From a virus: a DNA stretch of 32,106 nucleotides. This document shows positions 13,905 to 21,678 of the stretch, one piece after another. Positions within the stretch are counted from its first letter, which is position 1. The number at the start of each line of letters is the position of its first letter. The stretch is from the IMG/VR virus record IMGVR_UViG_3300033978_000234, positions 1 through 32,106 of that record; one strand, written 5' to 3'. The notes beneath the pieces were generated by a model that was given only the letters and a program-made list of their open reading frames with translations, was not told the origin of the DNA and made no database searches. Made by a program: the position numbers and the translations under genes.

Positions 13905-13917
13905 GGTGAATAGGGGC

Positions 13918-14160
13918 TTATTCGCCCTCGGGGCCGCCGCTTTTCGGTCGACCGCCCTTGCCACCGTCGATGTCTCGGCCGCGGCGACGAATGAACTTGG
14001 CGACGTCGTCTTCATCGAAGACCCAGGCCCGCTCGGTCAGTTTGCGTCCGACGAGCTCGCCGGAGATGGCGAAGCGGCGAACGCTCGCCGTCCGAAGGCC
14101 CATGAGCTGGGCGACCTCGAATGTCGACAGCACCTTTTTGTGGGCGTTCGCCATGACCAT
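13918..14160 (-). CDS. Excisionase/MerR-like DNA-binding protein (80 aa)
   Basis: The protein has the excisionase-family HTH: KVLSTFEVAQLMGLRTASVRR, then FAISGELVGRKL and a VFDEDDVAKFIRRR wing and helix, with a basic Gly-rich tail. Such proteins direct integrase toward excision and often regulate transcription. The frame is open to ATG 14169, but that codon overlaps the predicted -10 box. Starts at 14160 or 14154 fit the promoter and would give an almost leaderless mRNA; no Shine-Dalgarno is visible for any of them. It is divergent from integrase across a 204-bp gap, the usual int/xis arrangement. It is a candidate ligand for the adjacent operator. Confidence 0.78.
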   Translation of the reverse strand: MVMANAHKKVLSTFEVAQLMGLRTASVRRFAISGELVGRKLTERAWVFDEDDVAKFIRRRGRDIDGGKGGRPKSGGPEGE

Positions 14161-14175
14161 GTACCCCATCGTACA
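14160..14175. promoter_or_regulatory. Operator-like inverted repeat, site 3
   Basis: TGTACC-CCAT-CGTACA, the third copy of the 16-bp site, with one left-arm mismatch. It covers the -10 box of the promoter at 14168-14195 and reaches the start codon of the excisionase-like gene. Confidence 0.6.
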
Positions 14176-14195
14176 AACCGCACTTCACGGGTCAA
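14168..14195 (-). promoter_or_regulatory. Candidate promoter of the excisionase-like gene
   Basis: On the minus strand, -35 TTGACC (14195-14190), a 16-bp spacer and -10 TACGAT (14173-14168). Transcription would begin within a few bases of ATG 14160. The operator at 14160-14175 overlaps the -10, the same layout as at 13826-13854. Confidence 0.5.
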
Positions 14196-14256
14196 ACCGA
14201 CCCGCTGGTGGCACCCGGCCCCGGCCAGCCGTAGGATCGACTGACCGGGGCGAAGG

Positions 14257-14287
14257 TTGAACGGAGAGGGCTCCCATCTAGTATACT
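14257..14287 (+). promoter_or_regulatory. Candidate integrase promoter
   Basis: On the plus strand, TTGAAC (14257-14262) and TATACT (14282-14287), five of six to consensus, separated by a long 19-bp spacer. It lies about 78 bp before the integrase start. No closer -35 is evident, so expression may need an activator. Confidence 0.4.
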
Positions 14288-14293
14288 TTCGTT

Positions 14294-14314
14294 CAGTACC
14301 CTATGTTGGGACTG
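14294..14314. other. Hairpin in the integrase leader
   Basis: CAGT-A-CCC pairs with GGG-ACTG around TATGTT, with a single bulged A. It lies in the int/xis intergenic gap just after the candidate -10, so it could be a leader hairpin or an integrase arm or core site. The attachment site itself cannot be located without the host junction. Confidence 0.3.
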
Positions 14315-14364
14315 GCCACCGGGCACAAATCGCATGGAGGCGGTGATGATGGAGAGGTGCGGAA

Positions 14365-15255
14365 ATGCTTTTGCGAGATCTTTTGGGTCGGTATGCGTTG
14401 CTGATGGGCCTGTCGGATCGGTCGGTGGTGCTGTACGCCCACTCGATCGCAAAGTTTGAGCAATTCCTGAAGCGTCCGGCCGACGTTGCCGACCTCGAGG
14501 ACGTGACGGTCGCCCAGTTCCTGAAGTGGCGGGCCACGAACCGCAGGGCGGGCAGGCCGATCAGCGTTCACTCGGTCAACAAGGACCGCTCGCAGCTCCT
14601 GGCGTTGTGGAACTGGTCGTGCCGCAAAAAAATCCACCCGGGCGAATGGCCGGGCCTGCCACGACAGAAGAAGATCAGGAAGACACCCACGGCGTATACG
14701 CTCGACGACATGACCAAGCTGGTCCGAGCAGCTCGTCGCCGGCGGGGCCGTATGGGCGACACGCCGTCGGCCTGGTGGTGGTCGACGTGCCTTCAGGCCC
14801 TGTGGCAGACCGGTGAGCGCTGCGGCGCCCTGCTGGCCGTCCGCTGGGAAGACTTTGACTCCAGGGGCTGCCGGATGACGTTCAGGGCAGAGACCCGCAA
14901 AGGCGGGCTGTCTGACGCTGTGCGGTCGATCACGCCCGAGCTGGCGTCAGAGATCGATCAGCACAGGAAGGCCCCTGGCGGGCTCGTGTGGGCTCGATAC
15001 GGGCACAGGCTGTCGATCTACCCTTCACTGCGGATCCTGTGCAGGATCGCCGGCGTCACGCCCCGCGGGTTCCACGGCATCCGAAGGGCATCGGCGAGCT
15101 ATGTGGCAGCCGGTGGCGGGGACGCGACGGCCCACCTGGGCCATGCCGACCCAGCGATGACCCGCGGGCACTATTTGGACCCGAGGATCACAGAGACGCG
15201 GAAGGGTCTCGATTATTTGCCGACGCTCGACCTTGCTGATCCTCCCGCTTCTTGA
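14365..15255 (+). CDS. int: Tyrosine recombinase (phage integrase, 296 aa)
   Basis: This is the only plus-strand gene. The N-terminal core-binding domain (about 1-95, LSDRSVVLYAHSIAKFEQFL) precedes a catalytic domain with a full active set: TGERCGALLAVRWED (R152), ETRKG (K179), FHGIRR (H237, R240), HLGHA (H260) and TRGHYLDP (nucleophile Y270). No arm-binding domain is obvious, so it is a simple integrase. GGAGAGG lies seven bases before ATG 14365. The 3' end overlaps the convergent nucleotide-modification-like gene by 68 bp. Its presence makes the phage temperate. Confidence 0.96.
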   Translation: MLLRDLLGRYALLMGLSDRSVVLYAHSIAKFEQFLKRPADVADLEDVTVAQFLKWRATNRRAGRPISVHSVNKDRSQLLALWNWSCRKKIHPGEWPGLPRQKKIRKTPTAYTLDDMTKLVRAARRRRGRMGDTPSAWWWSTCLQALWQTGERCGALLAVRWEDFDSRGCRMTFRAETRKGGLSDAVRSITPELASEIDQHRKAPGGLVWARYGHRLSIYPSLRILCRIAGVTPRGFHGIRRASASYVAAGGGDATAHLGHADPAMTRGHYLDPRITETRKGLDYLPTLDLADPPAS

Positions 15256-15574
15256 CGAGGTAGATCAGGCCCCAGTTCACTGCGTCTATGGCTGCGTTTT
15301 CCCAGTCCACTGGCTGGCCATTGGCTTCACGCTGGAGCCTGACCACGCAGTCCGAAAGATCGCACAACGCCCGCCGCCACGGCTCCACGCCGCACTTTGC
15401 GGATGCGGAGACGTTGGCGAACGGGTCGGCCTCGTCGCCGTACTGTGCCGTCTTCTCTAAGTGTAGCTGCCGCAACTCCTCGACGAGCTCGAGGAACGGC
15501 AGCGACCCGGGCCGCTCCGGTGCGTGGGCGTATGCGTCACTGTTCGTCGTCGTCATCGTCGCTGTCGTCGTCAT
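15188..15574 (-). CDS. Nucleotide-modification-associated (DUF1599-like) protein (128 aa)
   Basis: The core reads LHLEKTAQYGDEADPFANVSA, then GVEPWRRALCDLSDCVVRL and DWENAAIDAVNWGLIYLVKK. This is the K..YG...DPF.N ... D...R ... D..N pattern of the DUF1599 / nucleotide-modification-associated group with an all-alpha MazG-like look. Such proteins occur in phages with nucleotide metabolism or DNA-modification genes. The start at 15574 has GGAG nine bases upstream and lies inside the end of the phosphoesterase gene; ATG 15556 is an alternative. The last 22 codons run into integrase coding sequence on the other strand. Confidence 0.7.
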   Translation of the reverse strand: MTTTATMTTTNSDAYAHAPERPGSLPFLELVEELRQLHLEKTAQYGDEADPFANVSASAKCGVEPWRRALCDLSDCVVRLQREANGQPVDWENAAIDAVNWGLIYLVKKREDQQGRASANNRDPSASL

Positions 15575-16466
15575 CCAAGTGTTCTCCAGGTGAGTCGTGG
15601 AAACTTGCGACCAGGCCGGTCTTTTCCGGGTTCCACCGCAGCAGCATCCACCAGCCGCCGAGAGGCCTGGATGACATGCCCTTTTCCACTGCCCACCCAT
15701 CAGTAAGGCATTCTTGTTTGTATGTCGAGGACCGCACCAGGTGGATCGGTTTGATGTGGGCGATCCCGCTGGCCGTGATCCGCTGCCGGCTGGCCTCCAC
15801 GAGCGTCCGCTGGTGGATGTGGCCGGCGTGGACGACGTCGGCATCGGTGTCGACGAGGTAGCGGCTGAAGTCAATCACGCCGCGCGTCACAGGCCCGCCG
15901 CCGCCGTAGCCGTGGTGATACCACAGCTTGTGAACGGCCGTGGCCTTGCCCGACTTGATCGACCGGAACAGCACCCAGCCAGCGTATCCGCCCTGGCGGA
16001 CCCGGCCGCCGTTCATCCGCAGCCGCTCGACCAGCCTGGTCGTCAGGCAGGTCTCCATCCGCTTCCTGACAGCCGTCTCGTGATTGCCCGGCGTGATCAG
16101 CGCCATTTGGTCGCGCCACGGCTCGAGCCACTCGGCACACTGCGTGACGATGTCGTCGAAGTAGTTGCCACGCTGGAACTCGGGCCGGATGTCGTTCTTG
16201 CCGTTGCTCCTCGGATCCCACTTGCCGCCCATGACGTCAAAGTGATCGCCGATCGAGAGCACGGCTGCGTTCACCTTCTTGGCTGCGGCCAGGTCGGCCG
16301 CCAGCTTTTCTCGGTCGCACTTCACGCTGTCCCAGTGCCAATCTGACGTGAGCAGGACCCACAGCCGAGCCCGAAACGTCAGCCGATTAACGCCGCCCTC
16401 GAGCGTCTCGATCGCCCACGGGTCGCTGGCGTTTCGCCGGCGGGGTGGTGCCACGACTCTTGCCAT
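15537..16466 (-). CDS. Calcineurin-like metallophosphoesterase (309 aa)
   Basis: All five metallophosphoesterase motifs are present in order: SDWHWD (D42, H44), SIGDHFD, PGNHE, YHHGYGGG and AGHIHQ. These bind a two-metal centre that hydrolyses phosphomono- or diesters or nucleic acid. The start at 16466 has AAGGAGG upstream. The protein ends in an Asp-rich tail (DDDDSDDDDDEQ), encoded by a GAC/GAT-rich stretch read in another frame as Thr codons at the start of the next gene. Phage enzymes of this type lie near recombination or nucleotide genes; here it sits at the end of the late operon, before the nucleotide-modification-like gene. Confidence 0.9.
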   Translation of the reverse strand: MARVVAPPRRRNASDPWAIETLEGGVNRLTFRARLWVLLTSDWHWDSVKCDREKLAADLAAAKKVNAAVLSIGDHFDVMGGKWDPRSNGKNDIRPEFQRGNYFDDIVTQCAEWLEPWRDQMALITPGNHETAVRKRMETCLTTRLVERLRMNGGRVRQGGYAGWVLFRSIKSGKATAVHKLWYHHGYGGGGPVTRGVIDFSRYLVDTDADVVHAGHIHQRTLVEASRQRITASGIAHIKPIHLVRSSTYKQECLTDGWAVEKGMSSRPLGGWWMLLRWNPEKTGLVASFHDSPGEHLDDDDSDDDDDEQ

Positions 16467-16614
16467 CCTTGGCCTCCTTGCCGGCGGGCCGCCGACGGTT
16501 GAGATAGACGCACCCGTCATCGTCTGGGGTCAGCGACCCCTCGACCTGGTCCTCGTCAGGCAGCCCGTATCCGTCCGGGTCGCCGGTCCAGAAGCGTTTC
16601 GTTTTCTTGGCCAC
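16387..16614 (-). CDS. Small hypothetical protein (75 aa), GTG start
   Basis: The start is a GTG at 16614 with GAGGTG five bases upstream and an 8-bp gap from the previous stop. The longer open frame upstream is a shadow of the 104-aa gene. The N-terminal half (KKTKRFWTGDPDGYGLPDEDQ, then GSLTPDDDGCVYLNRR) is acidic and compact; the second half is basic and low-complexity. The last 80 bp overlap the phosphoesterase gene, including its Shine-Dalgarno, so the two may be translationally coupled. Function unknown. Confidence 0.6.
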   Translation of the reverse strand: MAKKTKRFWTGDPDGYGLPDEDQVEGSLTPDDDGCVYLNRRRPAGKEAKDGKSRGTTPPAKRQRPVGDRDARGRR

Positions 16615-16622
16615 GGCGCACC

Positions 16623-16937
16623 TCAGATGGCATCGACGAAGCCTTCCACGGACGTCCTGCTGACAGCACCGAGGGTCCAGACAAGCGCCCAGCGGAATGT
16701 GCCGGGGCCGAGCGTCGTGGTCTGGGTGTCCGTCAACGAGATATTGATCTTGCCGGCTGCGGCATCGGTGATCGCCGTGGTGAACGTGGCGACCGTCGCG
16801 CCGGTCACCGTCGAGTAGACGGCCGCCGTGGCCGTGTACGACGTCAGGGCGATGTCGAAGTCGAGCAACACCGAAACGTCGTTCCCGACGTTCCAACGCA
16901 GATTCAGGCCGGCGGGCAGTTGGTCATAGGTTGGCAT
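16623..16937 (-). CDS. Tail-fibre-associated β-domain protein (104 aa), paralogue of 21675-22067
   Basis: The protein follows the layout of the N-terminal BppU-like tail domain: PTYDQLPAGLNLRWNVGNDVS, a β-strand core with TATAAVYSTVTGATV, INISLTDTQTTTL and GTFRWALVWTLG, ending VEGFVDAI. The 130-aa protein at 21675-22067 has the same order of elements (FDQIPADT, GDELNI, LNLGLTETQTSSL, GYRWYFRWTD). Both flank the fibre genes, suggesting each joins a fibre to the baseplate or caps it. Confidence 0.72.
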   Translation of the reverse strand: MPTYDQLPAGLNLRWNVGNDVSVLLDFDIALTSYTATAAVYSTVTGATVATFTTAITDAAAGKINISLTDTQTTTLGPGTFRWALVWTLGAVSRTSVEGFVDAI

Positions 16938-17109
16938 CGGTCGTCTCCTGTTGCACCCACACGCAGTTAACCTCGTCGAGCGTCCAGCCTGGGCCGGGGC
17001 ATGGCGGGATCGGCGACTGATTTTTCCCGATCACAGTGCCGCTCTCGTCGCGGACCTCCCATGTGTGCAGACCGTCGATCACGCCGAGATAGGTGATGGT
17101 GACGGTCAT
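16924..17109 (-). CDS. Small hypothetical tail-region protein (61 aa)
   Basis: A β-strand start (MTVTITYLGVIDGLHTWEVRD) is followed by a Pro/Cys-containing loop (PIPPCPGPGWTL) and NCVWVQQ. The start overlaps the end of the fibre gene (17106) and the stop overlaps the 104-aa gene start by 14 bp. It is probably a small virion or assembly accessory of the fibre. No family recognised. Confidence 0.65.
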   Translation of the reverse strand: MTVTITYLGVIDGLHTWEVRDESGTVIGKNQSPIPPCPGPGWTLDEVNCVWVQQETTDANL

Positions 17110-18737
17110 GACAGCCTCGCCCAGTACGCATGCCCAACGGATCCGTTGTATTGTCCAGAACCCTGTGTTGTCAGGATCTCATTGGCACCAGTGCGGACTC
17201 CTTGCACGCGAGGCGACAGGGCAGAGATCACGTGTGGGATAAGCGCACCAGAGACCGATCCCGTATTGGTGGCAGCGATGCACAGTGCCACAGCGTACCG
17301 AGTTCCTGCGTTGAGCGTATAAGACGATGGGTATCCGCCAGTGGAGCTATCGAGCGACCGAGTAAACACCGAGTTGCTGCTGTTGAAAATTGTCGTATCG
17401 CTCGCCGTGCGAGCCACCAGCGTGGCATTGCCAGATGCGTCTGCGGTGTACAGGCCGTAGCGGCAGAGCGTCACGCCTGACGCTGCGGTGGTACAGGCAA
17501 ATGCAATCTGCGTTATGGTGAGCGTGTAAGCCGGCGTAAAAAAGGTCAAATAAATTGCGTTGTTAACCGGCACCGCAGTTGTATTGATAAAGTTGCGGTC
17601 TACTGCGTCGATGAACGATGTAGCCTGGTGCTGCCTTGCCGCTAGAGCAGAAGCGAAAAGTACGTTGCCGCTTAACCTCGCATCCGGCAGCGTCCCGCTC
17701 GTCAGATCAGACGCAGATGTCGTGGCTATCCCGCCACCAGAAGTTCCGACCTCCACGTAGACGGGCGACTCCCACTGGTAGAGCCGCGAGGTGTCCTCGG
17801 CGAGGTACAGTGCGGTCGATGAACCGGTCGCGGGGAAGTCGCTGATAGACGCATAGACCAGCGAGGCTTGGGGGCCTTGCGGCCCGGTTGCACCGGCAAC
17901 GCCCTGGCTGCCGGTGTCACCCTTTGGAAGGACCAGGTTAAGCGTTTGGCTGGGCGAGGCTCCGGTGATCGTTGCAGCGGCAGTCGCGCCACTGCTGACC
18001 GTGCCGATCGACAGTGTGTTCGCAGGCCCAGCCGGGCCGGTACTTCCGGCCACACCTTGGATGCCTTGGCTGCCCGTCGCGCCAGCGGCCCCAGATGGTC
18101 CCGTGTTTCCGCGTGGCAGCACTAGGTTCAGTACCTGGCTCGGCGCTGTTCCGGTGATCGTCGCCCCGACCTCACCTTCACTGACAGTGCCTATCGAAAG
18201 GCTATTCGCAGGCCCGGCCGGGCCGGTGCTGCCGGCCACGCCCTGAGCGCCTTGGCTGCCAGTCGCGCCGGCGGCGCCCGCGCTTCCCGTGTCACCCTTT
18301 GGCAAAACGAGCGACAGCACCTGGCTGGGAGACGACCCGGTAATCGTGGCCGACGCAGACGGGCCGCTGGTGACCGTGCCGATGGTGAGCGTGTTTGCCG
18401 GGCCGGCCGCTCCGGCGCTGCCGGTCGCGCCAGCCTCCCCCTGTGGCCCTGTGCTGCCCGTGTCACCCTTCGGCAGCACGAGGTTCAGCACCTGGCTGGG
18501 GGCAGCGCCAGTCAGCGTCGCAGATGCCGAGGTGCCGCCCACCACCGTCCCGATCGATAGCGTGTTCGCTGGCCCTGTGGCCCCCGCTGCGCCGACAGGC
18601 CCGGCGACGCCTTGCGGGCCGACGCCGCCGCTCGCCGACACGGACGAGCTCGAGCTCGTGACGGTCGCCGACACCGAGGCGCCGCTGGCGGTCACCTTGA
18701 TCGGCTGCGATGTGACTGTCGCGGTGACGCTGCTCAC
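17106..18737 (-). CDS. Collagen-like tail fibre protein (543 aa)
   Basis: After a Ser/Thr/Val-rich N-terminus (about 1-35) there are four copies of a roughly 60-residue unit. Each has collagen-like GPxGxxG runs and a spacer containing GPANTLSIGTV, an ATITG-type segment, PSQVLNLVLPKGDTG. A β-module (LVYASISDFPATG, LYLAEDTSRLYQWES, YVEVGTS) and a roughly 200-residue C-terminal receptor-binding-like β-domain follow. GTG 18737 is the start, with GGAGGGAG before it and a GTGA overlap with the preceding gene. It is expected to form a trimeric adsorption fibre. Its C-terminal fold is not recognised. Confidence 0.85.
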   Translation of the reverse strand: MSSVTATVTSQPIKVTASGASVSATVTSSSSSVSASGGVGPQGVAGPVGAAGATGPANTLSIGTVVGGTSASATLTGAAPSQVLNLVLPKGDTGSTGPQGEAGATGSAGAAGPANTLTIGTVTSGPSASATITGSSPSQVLSLVLPKGDTGSAGAAGATGSQGAQGVAGSTGPAGPANSLSIGTVSEGEVGATITGTAPSQVLNLVLPRGNTGPSGAAGATGSQGIQGVAGSTGPAGPANTLSIGTVSSGATAAATITGASPSQTLNLVLPKGDTGSQGVAGATGPQGPQASLVYASISDFPATGSSTALYLAEDTSRLYQWESPVYVEVGTSGGGIATTSASDLTSGTLPDARLSGNVLFASALAARQHQATSFIDAVDRNFINTTAVPVNNAIYLTFFTPAYTLTITQIAFACTTAASGVTLCRYGLYTADASGNATLVARTASDTTIFNSSNSVFTRSLDSSTGGYPSSYTLNAGTRYAVALCIAATNTGSVSGALIPHVISALSPRVQGVRTGANEILTTQGSGQYNGSVGHAYWARLS

Positions 18738-18844
18738 TGCACTCCCTCCTCGACTGCGTCGATCTCTCGCCTGCGTTCAGCAGCCGGCCGAGTGAATGAG
18801 ACTCGGTCAACACCAGCAGAGCGGCCGTCGGGTTTGGTGGCCAT
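18734..18844 (-). CDS. 36-aa small phage protein between fibre genes
   Basis: The frame runs from ATG 18844 to a stop overlapping the GTG of the fibre gene. It reads MATKPDGRSAGVDRVSFTRP then AAERRREIDAVEEG, resembling short phage proteins with a VxFTRPAAERI motif that I recall near tail and fibre genes. It also carries the Shine-Dalgarno of the next gene. Too short to be called automatically. Function unknown. Confidence 0.6.
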   Translation of the reverse strand: MATKPDGRSAGVDRVSFTRPAAERRREIDAVEEGVQ

Positions 18845-18847
18845 GGG

Positions 18848-18895
18848 TTAGCTGCCGATGGTCGAGCAGACCAGTAGTTCGAGGAGGTGTTTCAT
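18848..18895 (-). CDS. Possible 15-aa coupled peptide
   Basis: ATG 18895 overlaps the LamG-gene stop as ATGA and encodes MKHLLELLVCSTIGS, a tiny hydrophobic peptide with a lone Cys, ending three bases before the next start. Only the coupling supports it. It may merely pass ribosomes from the LamG gene to the 36-aa gene. Confidence 0.2.
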   Translation of the reverse strand: MKHLLELLVCSTIGS

Positions 18896-19863
18896 GATCT
18901 TCCAGATGCCGCCGTTGGAACTGGGATCGTCGCGCCCGAGTACGACCGGCCGCTGCCCTTTGTGATCCGAAGGTCGTCGATGTAGCCGTTAAAACTGAGT
19001 GGGTAGCCGGTAAGCGCGGAGCCTCCAATCCTCAACGCATTGCCGAGGCTGTTGACCGGCGTATATCCCGAGCCAACGGTTATTGTCTGTGCGTCTGTTA
19101 ACAGTGTGCCATTCAGGTACAGGCGGCGTGTGCCTCCAATGACTGAAGCTGCGATATGGTGCCATGTTGAGTGCGCAATTGACGCCGTGGCTCGGAATAG
19201 TGTCCCACTATTTGCCCCATTCCAAGAGTCCAACTGCAAGCCAGTGCCGGTAGTAGTGCTATTGCCCATCACGGCAAGAATCCATCCAGAAATAGGGGGG
19301 ACGCCTGCGTTCCAAGTACTGCATACAGCAGTGCCGCGATTTCCATCAGAATCGGCAGTCGAATTGGCCGTGATATAAACCCACGCCTCAATGGCGAAAT
19401 CACCGCTTTCAAAATCAAAAACGGCGTTGTTTGGGATGGACAGAAAATCCCCGGTGCCATCAAACAATGCGCTTGCCCCGCCGAACTTGCTCTGCGCGGT
19501 GCTGATTCTCGCGTCGCCGTTTGCCGTAACACTAAAAGCATTCAAGCTCGCGTCGGTGAAGCCTGTGCTGGCATCCATCGGGAGCAGCAGGCTAACGGAT
19601 GCGAACTCAGTATCCCACGATGGCAATGCCACCCGCCTCCACGTATTTGTTGCTACGCAGGTGTATTGATAATTGGCGTCATACGCGATCTGCCCCGCCG
19701 TACCAGTAGCCGTCGCGGATGCTGGCACAGATGACCACGAGAGGCCGCCGCCGCCACTTGCCGCGACGAGTTCCCAAGTGTTGTTGCCCGCGTAGACGTA
19801 CTGCCGCCCGTTCTGCGTGCTGGTCTGCCCGACGGTCGGCGATCCGGGGAACGAGAGTGGCAT
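18892..19863 (-). CDS. LamG/concanavalin-like tail adhesin (323 aa)
   Basis: The N-terminal 30 residues (FPGSPTVGQTST, YVYAGNNTWELV) form the repeated tail-attachment motif of fibre proteins. Residues about 90-310 are a LamG jelly roll: SLLLPMDASTGFTDAS, FGGASALFDGTGDFLSIP, DFAIEAWVYI, WHHIAAS, RRLYLNGTLL and FNGYIDDLRITKG. Such domains bind carbohydrate or surface glycoconjugates. It lies between two collagen-like fibres. The central region is less GC-rich than its neighbours, suggesting exchange of the receptor-binding part. Confidence 0.88.
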   Translation of the reverse strand: MPLSFPGSPTVGQTSTQNGRQYVYAGNNTWELVAASGGGGLSWSSVPASATATGTAGQIAYDANYQYTCVATNTWRRVALPSWDTEFASVSLLLPMDASTGFTDASLNAFSVTANGDARISTAQSKFGGASALFDGTGDFLSIPNNAVFDFESGDFAIEAWVYITANSTADSDGNRGTAVCSTWNAGVPPISGWILAVMGNSTTTGTGLQLDSWNGANSGTLFRATASIAHSTWHHIAASVIGGTRRLYLNGTLLTDAQTITVGSGYTPVNSLGNALRIGGSALTGYPLSFNGYIDDLRITKGSGRSYSGATIPVPTAASGRS

Positions 19864-19872
19864 GGATTACTC

Positions 19873-21678
19873 CTACGAGATGCTGAGTACGGCAGTGACG
19901 CGGTCGTTTAGCTCACTGTCCTCGCTGTCCTTCGTGTACACCAGGACGAGATGCTGCCCTGCGGTGACCGACGCCGTGCCGCTAGTTGTCTGCGTTCCGC
20001 TGACCTCACTGGACACGGCCGTCATTGCCGCGCTGCTGGATGGAGATGCCGACGAGATGTGCAGCCGCCCAATGTCGCCGCCAGCCTGTGAACTGGCAGT
20101 CACCGTGTAGCTAAGTGTGCCGGTGACATTGATCAGCAGCCACAGTCGGGCACTATCGTTGGCGAATGAAGAGTTGCCATTGAGCACCGCCGTGACTGTG
20201 GTGGCTCCCGTGACAGAGTGACTAGCACCAGCAGCCCCGTAGCGGTTGGCGTATGTCACTGGCACCGCAGATGGTGCCGCAGGCGTCACCGCACTGCTCG
20301 CTGTCGAGTAGCTGCTAGTCCCCACACCATTCGTCGCGGAGACTCTGAACACAACTGCGGTGCCGTTGGTCAATCCCGTAACCGTCGCACTCGTCGCAGC
20401 CGAGGCCGCCCGCGTGAACGTCGTCCATGTCGAGCCGCTGTTGGTGCTGTATTGGATCGTGTAGTCCGTGATCGGCAGCACGGACAATGCAGCCGGTGCC
20501 GTCCACGACACAGTCGCCTGTGCGTTGCCACCCGTGGCCGTTACGCTCGTCGGTGCTGCAGGTACGAACAGGGCACGCAGGTCCGAGTCAGTTCCGGTGC
20601 CGCCAGCCGTGCCGATCTCGACGTAGACGCTGCCAGACCACCGATAGACGCGGCTCGCGTCGGTGCTGACATAGAGCGTCTGGGCGGCCCCAGTCGCCGG
20701 GAATCCCGCTGCCGTTGCGGCCTCCACGATGTTTGCGGAGCCGCCGCCACCGCCACCGCTCGGAGTCGCCGCAGCCCACGCCGTGCCGTTCCACGTCGGC
20801 ACCTGACCCGTCGTGGCCGACGACTGCGTGAGATCGGCCAGCGAGTGCGTGTGACTCGTCGCGGCTGCGCCCACGTCCGAGGCGGTCAGCGCGACCGCGC
20901 CTGTCTTCATGTTGACGCTCTGAACGGGAGCCGCTGCCGCAGCGCGGTTCGTCGTGTGGTACAGATTGACACTGCCCTCGGTCACGCTGTCCGTCGAGCC
21001 GGGGGACGGCGAAATCTCGATGTAAGCAGAGCCGCTCCATCGGTAGATTTTCCCGGTGTCGCGAGCGACGTAGATTTTGCCGGTCGATTGCTCTGTAAAC
21101 GCCGCGAGATTCGCGTACTCGACGATGTCGTCCACGAAGCTCGGAAGTTGCGCCGACGGGACGGTTCCGCCCACCAGCGTGGCATACGTGCCCGCCGGCT
21201 GCTTGGAATCCAAGGCCGTCTGCAACCCCGTGACGTCGCTCACGGCGTGAACGTGGGCCGCCGGCGTGAACGTAGACGGGATGCCCGACAGCGAAGAGAA
21301 CGTGATCGACCCGACGGCATGGACGTGATCCGCTCGAGCTGCCGTGAGTGCCGTCCCGGCCGACGCCGTGCCCAGCGGCTGCGGTGTCTCGTCGGCCAGG
21401 TTCACGCTGCCGGCTGGCCCTTGCGGCCCGGTGCTGCCCGTGTCGCCCTTCTGGAGCACGAGATTCAGCACCTGGCTGGGCGCGGTCCCGGTGATGGTAG
21501 CCGCGGCCGTGCCACTGGTGACCGTGCCGATCGACAGGCTGTTGGCAGGGCCGGCCGGGCCTTGCGCGCCGGTGGCCCCTGGCGAGTTTGCTGCCGACAC
21601 GGTGACACCGATCGTGTCGCCGGTCGTGGCCTTGATCGTCGGGCCAGTCTGGCCGTTGACGGTGACTGTGATACTCAA
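19873..21678 (-). CDS. Tail fibre with collagen-like unit and fibronectin type III domain (601 aa)
   Basis: The N-terminus (MSITVTVNGQTGPTIKATTG) leads into one collagen-like unit with the same GPANSLSIGTV...PSQVLNLVLQKGDTG spacer as the 543-aa fibre. His-containing β-helical tail repeats (ADHVHAVGSITFSSL, AAHVHAVSDVTGLQTAL, TSHTHSLADL) and two copies of the LYxxxDxxRxYRWSGSxYxEI module follow. Then comes a fibronectin III domain (about 375-465: APTSVTATGGNAQATVSWTA, ITDYTIQYSTN, TATVTGLTNGT-like) and a C-terminal β-domain. It probably makes a trimeric fibre; FN3 domains are common in tail proteins. The start overlaps the preceding stop as ATGA. Confidence 0.87.
   Translation of the reverse strand: MSITVTVNGQTGPTIKATTGDTIGVTVSAANSPGATGAQGPAGPANSLSIGTVTSGTAAATITGTAPSQVLNLVLQKGDTGSTGPQGPAGSVNLADETPQPLGTASAGTALTAARADHVHAVGSITFSSLSGIPSTFTPAAHVHAVSDVTGLQTALDSKQPAGTYATLVGGTVPSAQLPSFVDDIVEYANLAAFTEQSTGKIYVARDTGKIYRWSGSAYIEISPSPGSTDSVTEGSVNLYHTTNRAAAAAPVQSVNMKTGAVALTASDVGAAATSHTHSLADLTQSSATTGQVPTWNGTAWAAATPSGGGGGGSANIVEAATAAGFPATGAAQTLYVSTDASRVYRWSGSVYVEIGTAGGTGTDSDLRALFVPAAPTSVTATGGNAQATVSWTAPAALSVLPITDYTIQYSTNSGSTWTTFTRAASAATSATVTGLTNGTAVVFRVSATNGVGTSSYSTASSAVTPAAPSAVPVTYANRYGAAGASHSVTGATTVTAVLNGNSSFANDSARLWLLINVTGTLSYTVTASSQAGGDIGRLHISSASPSSSAAMTAVSSEVSGTQTTSGTASVTAGQHLVLVYTKDSEDSELNDRVTAVLSIS

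Noticed and set aside
13607-13909. Possible rightward 100-aa repressor gene
   Set aside because: No HTH or ribosome site; it covers the operators and the 46-aa gene, which has promoter and Shine-Dalgarno.
14176-14364. attP core
   Set aside because: The int/xis gap is the likely place, but without the host junction no core sequence can be identified.
17840-18620. Regularly spaced repeats that could suggest a CRISPR array
   Set aside because: Units are about 180 bp, in frame, and encode collagen-like GPxGxxG modules.
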